64,000 bases of DNA from Diphasiastrum complanatum (taxonomy: Eukaryota > Streptophyta > Lycopodiopsida > Lycopodiales > Lycopodiaceae): positions 29,703-93,702 of the forward strand of contig MU831973.1 in NCBI GenBank assembly GCA_029204225.1, given 5' to 3'. The position numbers and the translations under genes are program-made. Positions 1 to 12,930 of this stretch are shown here, piece by piece; within the stretch, counting starts at the first letter, position 1, and every line of letters starts with the position of its first letter. Under the pieces are notes generated by a model. The model saw nothing but the letters and a program-made list of their open reading frames with translations, did not search any database and had not been told where the DNA came from.

Positions 1-640
1 CATCCTTGACAACTTCAAAGTGGATTGTCGAAGCCCACCGTTGTTTTTTGCCGCACAATTTAGATTTCAACACTGCCTGACTCGATTTCATGGAGAAGGT
101 GCAATATCATTAAATAAAGATTCGATGTGAAGCAAATAAAAGTCCATAGTAACTACATCTCGTAGGTGTTGTGGGACTGCCACCAATTTTGGTGGGGGAT
201 ACTGTTGGAGGGTTTGCAGATCCCAAGGCAACCCTAACCCTAGTTAATAAGTGAGAGGGATTTGGCACCCTACGTGTGTAAGTCCAACTTGATGGTTACA
301 TCGTTATTTGATTAATTAGAAAGTCAATAAAAAGATTTCAGGCCTTTTTGTGGAACTTTTAATGTCGCGCCTAAATGTCAAGTTAGTGAATAAAGTTGGG
401 TTTCCCTCCAATTTGGATGGTTTCCACTCTTCTTTAAATTTGAATAATTAGGGAGGCAGAAATGGACCAATAGGATTTAGAGGCCAGGGTCCTCCTCTCT
501 ACTATAAAAAGAGACCAACTCGAGTTTCCTACACATGTACATATTTTCATTTCAATAAAGCAGATTGGTTCTCTTGTGAAATGGATTTATGAATGTCCTT
601 GCTCTCGATCACTTTTCCTCCATCTCTCATGTTTTTATTG
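1..640 (+). mobile_element. Copia-type LTR retrotransposon, 3' end and LTR start
   Basis: A G-rich polypurine tract (about 190-199, ggtgggggat) is followed by tgttggag at 203, the usual junction between internal DNA and the 3' LTR in plant Copia elements. A TATA-like box (tataaaaa, about 503-510) lies about 300 bases into the LTR, as expected for U3. Bases 1-189 would be the end of the internal region; I see no intact protein there. The LTR end is not resolved; 640 is a guess. Seen: tract, TG start, TATA. Inferred: element class. Confidence 0.6.
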
Positions 641-1379
641 TGTTTGCTAATTATTGGATCTAATTGTTATTGGGATTGCATGTTTTTATACTTTTTGTGA
701 GAGAGAAAGGGAGAGAGAGAAAGAGTAAGCTATTTTCGTTGTGGATCTAATGTTAATGGATGTAGTGTTAATGCTTAGGGATAATGGATGGTAGAATTAG
801 ATGTGAATCTTCCATTCATGCTGATATTTGAACTATGCTATCGCTCTCATGGGAACGAATCTACGCATGCAACTAACTTCATCTCCTTGATGCTAGATTG
901 ATTAGATCTTGGGTTGAGGATAGGCAAGGAAAGAAACCCACTACACCAGGTCAATTGTTGGACCAAAGACTGATGTTGGGCCTTCTACGCCATACGATGT
1001 TCAGATTTTAAATGAGGCTGGGCAATTTATAAATACCCAAGCTGAATAGATAGACATAGTTTTTTCCTGATATAGAGATATAGACATACATTGAAAAATT
1101 GACCTATAGTGAATACATAAAAATAATTATTTGCACAGTTGTACAAAATCCCCAAATTCGGGTGATATTTTATTGAATACACATATCAATTTATACAATT
1201 GGTTGTATGGCTTTTTATTGTTCTACAATGTTGATATCTGTTGGAAGATCCTTGCAGGGTGTTGTGTTTTCCTATCTTTTTCGCATCTACATGAAAGATA
1301 AGCAACTTGTTAATTTCTTTATTCTCTGAATAGAGTTACACATATAATCATTGACTGATTTGCACATCAGAATAAAATC
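641..1379. other. No gene seen; possible LTR remainder
   Basis: AT-rich sequence with a short purine stretch (about 700-725, gagagaaagg-like). It may be the downstream part of the LTR that starts at 203. I found no convincing ORF, RNA gene or terminal repeat. Confidence 0.4.
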
Positions 1380-3690
1380 TTACCACCTTTTCATTGATAA
1401 TGAATCTGAAGTGTTCAGGTAGAATTTCATTATACATTAAGACGAACTCTTGTCTGATATAATTCAATCTTCACTACAATTGTAGTTAGCATATCTTTAT
1501 TGTTGAAAATGTGGACTTCTTTTTTATCTATGTGACCATCCATTTGAATGGATCTAGTGGCATCCAGGTCCCACTTATTCGTTTCCATCTTTGGTAACTG
1601 AATGTAAGACTAAGCATTTGTCTCGCAATGCAATAATGAAATATCATAAAAGATTTCTTAATTTTACATTCAATATCTCCAACTGTCTTGCATTCCCAAC
1701 CCACATCCATCAGATCTGAAAGAGTGTCATCTGGCACACCCTTACAAACAAATAATGTTGGTGTTCTATGAACATTTGCATTTGAAAGGAAATCAACAAA
1801 TACATATAAGGACAGAAGCCAACTTAATCTATTGACTTTCATTATTTTTTTTTCTAGCGAATGCCAATCCAGTGCTCACTTTCATTGAGTTTTTCAAGTC
1901 TAACAGTAGTTTGCATCTAAAAGATTCTAACACAATACTATCAGGTGCAAGCCATTCATCTTTCAAAATGTGGTAGTGGTATCTCTTCAAGCATTCCGAA
2001 ACCTCCATGCATATCTAGAATGTACTTGGACTCATAGAAAAATATACCACTGTCTGCAAGCTCCTTAGAAGATCATTTCCTCTGTATTGTAATTTTTCAA
2101 TATCCGAATGAATCACATCCAATATACCTGCTAGGGATTGTGCTGGATCCCATTCACTTATGCTGGATGGATATAAATCTGCAAGAATGCAGTACATATA
2201 TGATAACTGATATGATTTCAACAAGTTTCAAAAGCATGAATGTTAAAATATAGATCCCAACAATTTTTGAACTTATAGTTACATTTTTGGCGATTGAAAT
2301 CTTGTAGATACAGTTCTAAATGCATATAGACATGCTGAACCAAGACTTTTGAGATTGATTGCCCTCCTGGAGAAGTCCTAAAATCAAGGATCTTTGCTCT
2401 TCAATAAGATTTGAATGTCATCTTTGTCTTTGTCCTTGGTCTAGATATGCCTTTTGAGGATGGATGCAGTAGAACCCATGAGTTTTTTTGTGTATCTTGT
2501 TGGTTTTCAAAATCCAGCTTCATCCTTCTCATTGTGAAGAATGACGGATTCAATTTTGGATCTTGTTCTCCTAGCCATAGTGATTGTTTCCAAAGTTCAG
2601 TGCCAAATTTTCAAATCTATGACATACCAGATTGATTCAAAGTTATATGACACTTATTAAATGTGAACGGGCAACTGAACCACAGTAACAACATGTCGTA
2701 ACTATGCTTACAGTCTAACTGTGATGCATGTCACCAACTCCAATGCAGATGGAATCTTCTTCGAAGGTGATGACTTCCTAGACGGTGAGGTCTTGCGTGA
2801 ACTCTGACTTGAAGAATCATCCTTGACTTTCCCTTTGCATTTATCCAATAAAGGTGGCACATTCTTAGAATCAACCTTTTGAGGTGGATTTTCTCATTTC
2901 AAGACCGTATTATAATGTTGCTTAGCTTGTTTCTTCGCCATTGATCCTGTAATCTTGTCTTCCTTCAATATAACTGCTTTTGGCAATTTTATTGTTGGTT
3001 CACCGGGAATATCACGTACTCCAAATCTGGTAGGATCCATGTGATTTAGAATCTGCTCATCGGTAAGTTATGCATTGTCATTATAAGTCAAGGCGTGACT
3101 CACATGAATGAGTTCATCTTCAATCGGATCTGGTATGGGTTCCGTTGATATCCAAGTTACGTTCAGCACGATCGGTGTATTTAAAGTTCGATCCAGTAAT
3201 GAAATCTCGATCAAGTTCGACTGATTACCTTCTTGACACATATAGCCTGTTTTACAAGATTATGGTTGTGCACTTGACCCAAGACGTCTTTGTAAAATAG
3301 ATATTGTTGATTTTCATAAATGGTTTGTCATTGTCAACTTGAAATTAAATACAAGTATATCCATATCTTGGAGATTTAAATTATCAAATCTTGGTTGATC
3401 TTTTGTTGTTCACGCTTTATCTTGCATTTTGGATCTAATTGTAACATTTGTAACTCATACCTTTCCAAAAAGACATTCTTTGAAGTGGTACACATACACG
3501 TACAATTATCGACAACGTGCTGTCACTCTGAATGAAGCCAATCACTTTAGCAATCCAAAATGAATGATTTTCGCTATTTTCTGAAGCTAAAAGTGTAGTA
3601 AGACTCCCAACGTTTATTTCATTGGAGTTAAAAGACCATTTAGCATTGGAAGCGTTTACAATTAGGTGATTTTTTCTAGAACCCAAATAA
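1380..3690 (-). pseudogene. Copy A of an unidentified multi-exon gene family
   Basis: Read on the minus strand, a series of exon-like blocks matches other places in this window. The 5' block (3686-3461) begins at ATG and ends at a good donor (AAAG|GTATGAG). A second block spans about 3337-3256. A serine/lysine-rich block (SRKTSPSRKSSPSKK) lies near 2760-2830. Next come a block containing HNEKDE (about 2540-2600), one with SISKVLVQHVYMH (about 2290-2400) and one with ADLYPSSISEW and AGILDVIHSD (about 2100-2200). The longest block, 1528-1842, contains YVFVDFLSNANVHRTPTLF and QMLSLTFSYQRW. Frameshifts and stops interrupt it. I do not recognise the family. It could be a host gene scattered by transposition or a transposon ORF. 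Confidence 0.6.
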
Positions 3691-4510
3691 ATTCATGTTG
3701 TCTGTTTTGTAGAAGGATTAAAGTCCAGACTGTTGTAAAATAGCAGAGAAATCAACTACCATTGTAGGAATTGAAGATCTAAATGGCTATTGAAACTCTT
3801 CATACGACCATCATAAGTTCTCTCTTGACTTTTCTCTCTTGAACTTATGCTCAATACAAGTTCTCTCTCGACTTATGCTAAGTATAAGTGCTCTCAACAT
3901 ATGTCCTCTCTCAACCTATGCTCAACATAAGTGCTCACTGCTCAACATAAATGCTCATTGCTCAACACCGGACTTATGGTGAGGGATGACCTAGCATAGG
4001 TGTTCATTGACTTATGCCCAACATAAGTACTCGATGGACTTAAGCTCAAATCTATGCTCAACGTAGGTCCTTATTGGACTTATGCTTAACATAAGTTTTT
4101 TCTCAACCTCCTAGTCATAGGTCGGGAGACAACTAATAAATTAAAAATTAAAAAATTTAAAAGAAAAATAAAAAAAAATATTTTATTTTTACAGAAACCC
4201 AAAATAGAACTATAATTAATTAAAAATAAATAATTAATAAAAAACAAAAATTAGAAATTAAAATAAAAAATCAAGAAATTCTAAAATTACAATATTACAA
4301 ATAATTTAAAAAATGAAAAAAATAAAAAAATAAAATATATAATTAAAAATGAAAAAAATCCAAAAATATCAAAATTAAAAAAATATAAATATTAAAAATA
4401 TTAAAAAAATAAAAAAAATAAAAAATATCAAAATTATTAAAAATATTAAAATATTAAAAAAAATCATTAAAATCATAAAATCTAAATATCAAAAATAGTT
4501 TTATTTTTAA
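3258..4510. repeat. Dispersed direct repeat, copy 1 (partner at 21960-23210)
   Basis: About 880 bases from 3258 match 21960-22860 in the same orientation with scattered substitutions and small indels; the A/T-only tract that follows also resembles the partner's. The repeat covers the first two exon-like blocks of pseudogene copy A and its upstream region. No terminal inverted repeats or target duplication were recognised at either end. It looks like a 5' gene fragment plus promoter duplicated together. Confidence 0.75.
3790..4130. repeat. Array of short palindromes (cttatg...cataag)
   Basis: Repeated units of roughly 25-40 bases contain cttatg, a few bases, then cataag, usually separated by ttctctcttga- or gctcattg-like spacers. 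Each unit can form a small hairpin. The array lies just upstream of the start of pseudogene copy A (minus strand) and recurs at 22540-22860. Confidence 0.7.
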
Positions 4511-4540
4511 AAATAATAAAATAATGAAAAATGATAAAAT
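4135..4540. repeat. A/T-only low-complexity tract
   Basis: About 400 bases made almost entirely of A and T (aaattaaaaa-like words) following the palindrome array. A similar tract follows the second array (22860-23210). Confidence 0.85.
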
Positions 4541-5215
4541 AATGCAGCCAACGTGAATTGGACCTTAGTGTATTGGAGAGAATCTGCGGTTGAAAGAGCC
4601 CATTTCAAAGTCCCAGATCGTTGACAGCCATCTAATCTATGATGAGTTGAATCAATGGTAGAGGTGAACTTCCTGTGGGTCGTTGGATTGCTATAAGCCA
4701 TTAGATGTTGTAGAAACGGGCCCTGAAGAAGTGAAGTGCATTTTGGCCTTCAACTTTAATAAAAAATTTCATACTGAAATTGGAGTTGGGTCCCTTCACA
4801 AGGAAGAGTGAAGTTACTTCAAGGTAAAGAAACAGTTCAAAAACAAGAAAAATCCCTATTTTTGGGTCCTTTGCTCGTTTTGACCCAAACGAAAGGCTAT
4901 AACCTCCAAACGAAGGGCACCCGGACTGTACTTGCAAGTATGGTACAACAAAACAGAGTGATTGCAGCAGAGAAAGTGTTCGGAGTGCGCCAAAAGTGAT
5001 TTCACCATTCCACTGAGCACGTAGTTGGGAGTTGACGATTGAGTGCATTTCGGAAGACAACGCAGATTTGGCTTTTAAATTGGTGGAAAAGCGACGAGTG
5101 GCCTAGTAAGGGAAAAAGTGCAGGTCATTATTTTCAAATTTTGACATCACTGTTGGCCTCAGCATACTGTTTTTAGCCTATAGTAGAAGTTTCAAGCAGT
5201 TTTGTGATGACAAAC
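4541..5215. other. No gene seen; probable Copia leader
   Basis: Short overlapping frames on both strands (119 codons on minus, 4701-5060) lack any recognisable motif. The stretch lies upstream of a Copia gag and may be its LTR or leader, but I found no tRNA-primer site. Confidence 0.35.
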
Positions 5216-7073
5216 ATGGGAGAGTCCATTTTGAGTGAAAGTAGCAAATTGGACGGGATTTCCAACTACGCAGTGTAGAAATCCAAAATGAAAAACATAC
5301 TGATGGAGAAAGACGTGTGGGAAGTCGTCACAGGTGATGAAAGAAGGCCGTCAAATAAAGCGGATATCAAAGTGTTCGACAAAAAGATGAGGAAAGCTTT
5401 GACTTTCATTAACTTGTTAGTGAAGGATCACATGATTATCCACATTTGTGATGTCGCTATGTCCAAACAGGCATGAGATGTGCTAAAGGAGCAATTCAAG
5501 ACATCAAATCCGTCAAGAATCATGTTTCTGAAGTCAAAGCTGAATAGTGCCCAAATAAAACAAGGAGAGCACAGACGTACATGAACAGAATCAAGACAAT
5601 GAGGGATGAACTGCATTCTATTGGTGAGTGCATACGTGATGTGAAGCTGGTGCACAATGCATTGTGCGGCATTGCAGAACCCTATCATATGTTTGTGAGC
5701 GAAATAGCATCAAGAGAAAGATTGCCAACCTTTGACGAGGTCACAGGAATCTCGATGCAAGAAGAGCAATGGTGAGAAATGGTGAAAGCTAGACGTCAAA
5801 ATACTGATGATCAAGCATTTGCGACATGCCAAAAACAAAGCAACGGCAAGGGCAAAAAGAAGTCTAAACAGTAATTTGCCAAGACTCAGGAGGATGAGGG
5901 ATCTTCTAGTAAGACCAAGAAAAAAGACAAGTGCTTCCATTGTGGTAAAAAGGGCCATTGGAAGAGTGAATGTCGCAAATTCCTGGCGGAACAAGGCAAG
6001 GAGAAACCAAAGCAAGCAGGTAACCTTGTCGATGAGGGTGAGATTGAAGACTCTAGCATCTTCATATCTGCACTGTCATCTAATCAAGATGATCAACCAT
6101 GGTATATTGACTCGGGAGCCACAAGGCACATGACAGGTAACAAGAATTGGTTCAGTAACTTGAAAGTGTTGGATAACGGAACGTCCGTTTCACAAGCAAA
6201 TGGTGAGGTGTGCAAGATCAAGGGGATGGGCACCGTTTCAATCCAACTACCTGATGGCAAAAGTAGGATGATCAGGGAGGTACTTTACGTACCAGGTTTG
6301 AAAAAAAATCTACTTTTTGTTGGAGTCATTACTGATCAAAAGTTGAAAGTAGAATTCGCCCATGATCGTTGCGTTCCAAAGGATGTGAACCAAAAGTTCA
6401 AAGTTATTGCGGATGGAGCAAGGGAGCCCAATACAAAATTGTACAGGTTGAATGTTACAATCAAGGGGCAACATGGACTCGTATCGTCCATTCCATCACA
6501 AACTGAGTTGTGGCATAAGAGGCTTGGTCACTTGAACTTGGGAAGCCTCAGTTTGATGAGAAAATTGGAGATGGTAACAGGATTGCCTACCATAGAAGAC
6601 CACTTGAAATCGATGTGCGAATCATGTGTATATGGGAAGCAGCATCGAGAGAAGTTCAATAAAGGTGGTGTTGCAAGAGCAAAGAACATCCTGGATTTAA
6701 TCCACATAGATTTATGCGGGCCTATGAGGACCATGTCCTTAGGTAAAGCCTTATATTTCATGACCTTTATTGATGATATGTCACGTAAGACGTGGATCTA
6801 CTTCTTGAAGAAGAAATCAGATGCATTGGACAATTTCAAGAGCTTCAAAGCATTGGTCGAAAATCAGACAGGTAGAAAGATGATGTTATCTTTGATGAAT
6901 CCAAGATGTATGAAGACGAGGATGCCGAGAAGATAGATACATCCAATGGGAAAGATGGTATAGTGAGGATACCTCCTGATGATGATCCAATCATTGACCT
7001 TCCAAGTGATGAACATGAGGATACATGTATTCCATGCAAACTGAAAACTGAAAACATTGGATGGATATTGTAA
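5216..7073 (+). mobile_element. Copia retrotransposon gag-protease-integrase fragment with internal deletion
   Basis: ATG at 5216 opens a gag-like region (UBN2 type) with early stops and a frameshift near 5480. A CCHC zinc knuckle (CFHCGKKGHWKSEC) lies at 5932-5973, the protease signature WYIDSGAT at 6100-6123, the pre-integrase motif LWHKRLGH at 6507-6530 with a following C..C pair, and the integrase start with IHIDLCGP and TFIDDMS. At about 6880 the frame jumps from ENQTGRK to RDVIFDESKMYEDEDAEKI, which normally lies after the integrase core. The rest of the catalytic core is therefore missing. The linker ends at TAA 7071. Reverse transcriptase and RNase H are absent. Dead element. Confidence 0.9.
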
Positions 7074-8229
7074 ATTGCCGATTCTCTAAACTGTAGCAGA
7101 TAAAGATTTGGGAAAGTGGATGCATGCAATCTGAGTTCTGGAAAAACCTTCTTCTGTGCATAGCTTTAAGTTTGGCTGTGGGAAGTGGCCCTATCATCTT
7201 TTCAAGTTCATTTCTCTGGTTACAGTGAGATGGATGAGTGAAAAACAGATATGTTGCTAAGTTGGAACTTCTAGAGAACACCAAATGGTTGTCAAATTCT
7301 GCAATTGTGTCTTATGTAGAAGAAGGGTAACCTATGAAACAAGCCTTGTATCCTCCTTCCAAACTTGTTCTTAACCTTCTGTGATCTTTGGACAGCCGTT
7401 AAAAGATGTTAGTCGCTGGGACTATCTATTGTGTGGATTAACCTGTTGCAGACAGAAGCATGTAAATGGCTGTTACAGATGATGTGTTGAACATTTGAAA
7501 GCTTTGCATGAATGAAACTAAACTTGTTACCTTTGTAATGAGTTTCCTATTCCTAGTTGCCAGGAAGGTAGAACGAATTCGTCTATTCAAAAACATTAGT
7601 TTTGTAGCAGACTGGAAACACTTTGGGTTCCCCGTGAAAGTTGTAGGTGGTGTGCCAATAGATGAACCTGCAAATGCGTTCTTTGGAAACTTATGGCAGC
7701 TGGGGACAGTGTGGGCTGTTTGGAGTTTCAGTAGGCATTGAAGCCATTGAATGGAAAAATGGATCGGAAGCTGCGATTGGAAAAGACTAGAAGCAAGCTG
7801 ATTAGGTGCACTTTTCCACCTTTTCTTGCATCGAGGGAAGTCGAATAGGTGTTGAGAATCAGCTGGTGGGCTGTAGCGCCACGATGATCTCTCTCTTTCC
7901 CTCTTTCTCTGCAGGTTTGTGGAGCCTCTTTTTTCCTTCGATGATGGCGGCTGTTGCACGGCTATGGTAGGGACCTGTCTATTGCAAAACCTTGGGGTTT
8001 TTTTTGAAATGAAGGCATGTTTGACATTTTGGGTCCTATGTTTTTTCCTTTTGAGCATGTTTTTTTTTTTGTTAAAGTTGACGCTTGTGGTAGGACAGCA
8101 CTTCATGAATTGCATGAGTGTCTGTACCTATGCTTGTTGCATGTCGGTCGACCAAGGGTTCCTAAGGGCTTGATATTGGGTAACTCTAAAGTTGATTCCG
8201 AAAGTGGATGCAAAATCAACTCAGAAAAT
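7074..8229. other. No gene assigned
   Basis: Contains open frames on both strands, including 225 codons on minus (7438-8115), but composition is uneven (poly-T, ctctctttccctc) and no motif is recognisable. A pyrimidine tract ending in ctctgcag at about 7907-7914 looks like a splice acceptor. This might be leftover host exon/intron DNA or retroelement leader. Confidence 0.3.
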
Positions 8230-11200
8230 TAAGTTACTAGCAACCATATGAGAACAGTGGTGCACCGATCGGCTTATCCTAAATGATTTTGATCTTTAGG
8301 ATTGGACAAACTAAAGCTTTTGAGATACTTGTTAAAGTGAATAAATGGAATAAAGATCATAATATTTGGTGGTAGCTGTATATACGATAAAAAATAAGTG
8401 TATTGAATATCGTAAAAGATTACCCGGATCCAAATTTTATGGATTCTCCATTAGGTTCAAACAAATTTAACGAAGTAATACTTAAGCTAGTGTAGTCAAA
8501 AGGGTGATAACCTAGCATTTACTTGTGTCAAAGGAATTTTTGGTGCCTTTGCTGATGATTTTTTTTCGGGTGACCGAAATATCTAAGGGGGCAAGAAAAT
8601 GAGACACTTGAGTAGGTAAATGTGATTGTGTTATGTAGTTTGGATTGATAAATAATCCCTGTAAGAAAATCACATAGCACCAGTTTATTGAATTCATTAA
8701 ATTGAATTGATTTTTAATATCTATGGGACCATGAGTTGACCCTATTTGTTATTGTAGATTGTGACATGGAATGAGAATGATACTTAGTTCACATTTGTAC
8801 TGTAAAGAGCCTTATTTCTAAGAGTTGGAACTCTCAAATGATAGGAATTTGTGAATGATAGTACCAACCAGATGGTTGTTTTATGTGACGGTAAAACCTT
8901 CTACAAATTCTGTTAAATCACAATTTTGTAAATGGATTATTGTGATCCATTAGGAACAAATATGGGGTACTCTAGTACTTGGTGGAATAGATATGTGCAT
9001 ATATGGTATTGGAAATCCAGAGGGAGTTTTTTAGATCTCTAGATTATCGGATAATGCGTTTAAAGATCTTCTTAAAGGAATTAAATTCCTTGTACCATTT
9101 CGGGTATAGATATTGGATATCTATTGGTATATACTTCAACTGTTTGTAATTTTCTTTTATGGGAGAATTCAATGGTTGGAAGTATTTTTTGGAAATGGTT
9201 GAAGATCAGATCCTATGTTTGGTTATAAGATGATCAGATACTCTTTTTGATTTTCTGTTGTGTGGGACATTAGTGATTTCAAAGGGGAATTCTTGTGTGA
9301 TAATGATCTGTAGACCAATGGTTAGTATTTACATTTTTGGTAATGCTAACAGTTGAAACCATTGGTTAAACTTGTTTAGGGTATTTTGAGAGGTTCTGCA
9401 ATATAGATCTGGATCTCTAAATGGTATCTCATAAATTAATTTCAAATCAGAAACCCTTAAAAGCTATTTCTCTTTTACTTTAAACCTCTACTTTTAAAAA
9501 TTAATTTTATATGAGACAATTGGATTGAGATTCGTATAATTCCTGCCAGTGTAGATCTAGGTTCTGAAGGACTGTTAAAGTTATATGAATTTAAGCTTCC
9601 ATTTCATTTTTTATGAATATAGCTCAAAATCAATTGATGTTTTCAACTGATTAAGTGTGACTTCCTAAGCCCAAATGATTATCTCTATATCATAGTTGAT
9701 TATTGAGAGTAATGTTTCTATCACTCGGAATAAGATATTTTATGATTTTGAGGAAAAATAGTATTGAATACTCATTAGTGACTTTTTCGAATCTTTGATA
9801 TCCTATACGTTGTCTCTGGTGAACTTTTTGATCGAAACTATGAAATTTCTTTTTAAAGGAGGAGAAGAAAATGATAGGAATAAGACTTTCATGGGATCAA
9901 CCAGTTGCATAGATTTCTTTTGTGGAATGTAGTATGTGTGCAATGGTGAAACTATCCAATGGGGAATAATCTGGAACTAGAGGTGTTTTGGGAGTGTTGA
10001 GCTGTTAGATATTCATGATTATGGATAGTGGTGGTAAAGATTAACTTAAGATTCCATTTATTGGATCAGATGGAATAAAGTTTTAATCTTAATCTTATGT
10101 CCAAAGATGTCTGTATAAGTCGGCCTAATCTTGGTTTGTACACTAAGATCTGAAGTAGGTTGACTGGATGAAGAAATTATGTTTGTAAAAGTATGATGGC
10201 TGAAAAACTTGTGATGTGAAATCATTCACTTCAGAGATCTCCCAAATATATTATTTACTCAAGAAAATTAGAATCTTTTGTAGCTGAGTCATAAGACTCT
10301 CGGTGTGATATGTGAGTAACATATGCGGATTTTGGAGGAATCTGCCAAGCAAGGACATATGTGTTTATGTGCTAGATCATAGTGAGATTATTCTCGTATG
10401 AGCACGATTATCTTGTTTGGATATACTATGTATTCCTAGTTACTAAGGTTATCTGGCGCACTTAACCTAGTCGTTAAATATAGACATATGATCAAGACTT
10501 ATTGTTGAAACAGATACTTGCAAAGTTAACAGATCTGTTTTGATAGATATATTGGTTAACATAAAAGTGATTTGGATGTGGATCTAAATGTGGTGTTATA
10601 TTAGTAAACTGAATTCTTCACCTAGACATTTAAGATTTCTAAATCATGGGCAATTAACTTGAGTAGTTGATTTACTCATGTTGAAGTTAATTCGTAAAAT
10701 GAACAATGTGAAGAGAATTGAATCACTAGAAACTATTTGTTTTGTGTGTATTGCTTGTAAGAAACATAATTTATGAGTCATTTGGATTCATCAGAAAATT
10801 GTGTGCATAGGGTATACGAAATTCTTGGGTGAGTATTTCTCAGTTGAGGAATAGACTTGATTCATTAGTGATAATATCCCTGAGAGCTCAATTAGATATC
10901 AGATCCTAATGGTTCCAAGAATGGTAAACTGAATTTAGTTAGAATTCAGCAAAACTTTTAATTACTTGGTTGATTGTAGAATTTGGAACTCATAATCTGG
11001 TTAAGAATCAGTTTTAAAAAATATTCTTGAAATCCAGTAATTTTTCTTTAAAGAAAAGATTTCAGAATGTTTCTTATATTTCTTGAGTGGTATGTTAGAC
11101 ACATACTCTAGTATCTTCCAATGATGAAGTATGGTTTTGGAATCCTATAAATTATGATTGATGAATCATAAGATTATAAATGTTATGATTGACGGATCAT

Positions 11201-11875
11201 AAAATGATACTTAAAGCTCATTAGAAGATTATAAAAAATTGTGAGACTGAAGATAATGAGTAATTCTTCATCAATTGGATTTATAGGAGACAGATAAATC
11301 TATTAAGATACAAATAGTTGCTGATTTTTGGCATGAGGTGTTAGAAATGGTGCTACTAACTCATTGGAGTAACTGTAGTACTCTGGATTGAGCTATAATG
11401 GTCTAAGGCTTGATGGATCTCCTAGAGATTTCAGATGACAGAATTGTCATATTTCAGAATATTTGGATCATCTAAGAATAATTGTACCAAGAAGCATTAT
11501 TTTCTACAAAAAACTATGGATAAGTTTTAGACTATAATTAAGATGGAATTTCTTTAGCTTTTGGATTTGATTTCTAAAATTAAATAAAGTCACCTAATGT
11601 TTCATGTAATTTGGATTATATGAAGGTGATGAATTTTTTTTGGATACGATCAACCCATTTGGAGGATTTATAGCTAAGTGTATCTTTGGAATTTGAGTTA
11701 GTATTCCTGAGTAGAGACAAGCAATTGAAGAATTGTTGCATCTCAGAGTACTTATACATATGAAAAAGATTAGACTAAGAGTAATGATTCATGGGTAAGA
11801 CTTGAAAGCTTAAGAAATAATTTCATCTTTTCTTTTTCTTGTTCTGAGGACAGAACCTGTTTAAGGGAGGAAGAA
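8230..11875 (+). mobile_element. Heavily mutated chromovirus (Gypsy) internal region
   Basis: No long ORF survives. The 3' end, about 11700-11872, still reads as a chromovirus C-terminus when stops are ignored: SRDKQLKNCCISEYLYI, then stops where tryptophans are expected, then QNLFKGGRM overlapping the polypurine tract (aagggaggaaga, 11863-11874). Many stops fit TGG to TAG/TGA change, consistent with decay of methylated cytosines on the other strand. Upstream of about 11500 the assignment rests on continuity only. No 5' LTR was found. Confidence 0.6.
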
Positions 11876-12337
11876 TGTTACGGCCATATTCAGCAAAGGA
11901 CATGGAATAGTTCGAGATTATTGGCCACACCTAGATTTTATTTCACGTCGAGGCCTGTTGGTGACTAATAACCTTGAGAGGACCTATACACTCTAATTGA
12001 GACATATGGAGTAGTGCATGTATGTGTGAGAGATGTAGGCAGAAGGAATGCATGAAGAGCTATGATCTATTTATAGACCTGCACGGGGATTGCATGGGCT
12101 CATGCACAAAATCCTACTCTCTATATATTGAGGTAGACATTATCCCGTCGACGACTATGGCCTAGGTAACCAGTTGAGCTCTTCTCCTCTTGCTATCACA
12201 TGGCATGGCTTGGGGGCTAGATCTAGGAGGGAACTCCAGGAGGGATCTAGGATTGGTTGGGTGGTTGTGCTCCATAGTCTCTCTTGTTGTGTTTTTTCCT
12301 ATCCTCATCTTAGGGATATTTCCTAGTTGTCTTTACA
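11876..12337 (+). mobile_element. Chromovirus 3' LTR
   Basis: It starts tgttacggccatatt directly after the polypurine tract and ends gtctttaca. It aligns along its length, inverted, with the solo LTR at 33679-34157, sharing blocks such as ggcatggcttgggggcta and ctctcttgttgtgtt. It is also related to the LTR at 61502-61995. A TATA-like box (ctatttata) lies near 12066. It interrupts pseudogene copy B, whose sequence resumes after 12343. Confidence 0.85.
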
Positions 12338-12342
12338 TTTAG

Positions 12343-12930
12343 ATTCATAAAAGAAGATACCATTATTTGAGAGATCCTTTGGACTTCTCCCTCTGTATTG
12401 CAACTTCCCAACATCATAGTGAATCACGTCCAATATCCCTGCAACTGATTATGCTTGCTCCCATTCACTTATGTTTGAAGGATATAAAGACTGAAAGAAG
12501 AAATATTTTTTATCATGGATGTTATTCTATGAAGATTTGAAATAAAAAAAAACCCCTATAATAGCAACAAAGTGCAAACATTTTGTTATACTTACAATTA
12601 CATTTTTGATGATAATGAGGATTGACATCTTCTACTTTTATTTCTGAATGCATGTAAACATGTTGTACCAATACATTTGATATTGAATGTCCTCCAAGAA
12701 CTCCAAAATCCTTGCTTTCCAATATTTTTTGTATGTCATGTTTGCTCTTTTCTTCAATCAAAAATTTCTCTTTGATTACAGATGCAGCAACATGAAGTTT
12801 TTGTATATTTTGTCAGATCCAATGATCAACTTCATCTTTCTCATTATGACGTATCACGGAGTCAATTGTACATGTTGGCCTCCTTGCCCTTGTTATTGCC
12901 AAAGCTTGGGCACCAAAATCTCTTATGAAT
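12343..12930 (-). pseudogene. Copy B of the unidentified multi-exon gene family
   Basis: Minus-strand blocks match copies A and C. One contains TIDSVIRHNEKDEVDHWI (about 12800-12880). Another (12522-12761) reads SKHDIQKILESKDFGV then SISNVLVQHVYMHSEIKVE. A third near 12370-12490 contains YPSNISEW and AGILDVIHYD. The copy is cut off by the chromovirus LTR ending at 12337; I did not find its other half beyond the element. It looks the least damaged in the HNEKDE to VLVQHVYMH region. Confidence 0.6.

Noticed and set aside
225-240. Telomere-like ccctaaccctag
   Set aside because: Only about two units inside an LTR; chance or LTR sequence.
3790-4130. Possible CRISPR-like array
   Set aside because: Units are short palindromes with irregular, related spacers in a plant genome; no cas genes.
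7438-8115. 225-codon minus-strand ORF
   Set aside because: Low-complexity, basic composition, no motif, and other frames are equally open; probably chance.
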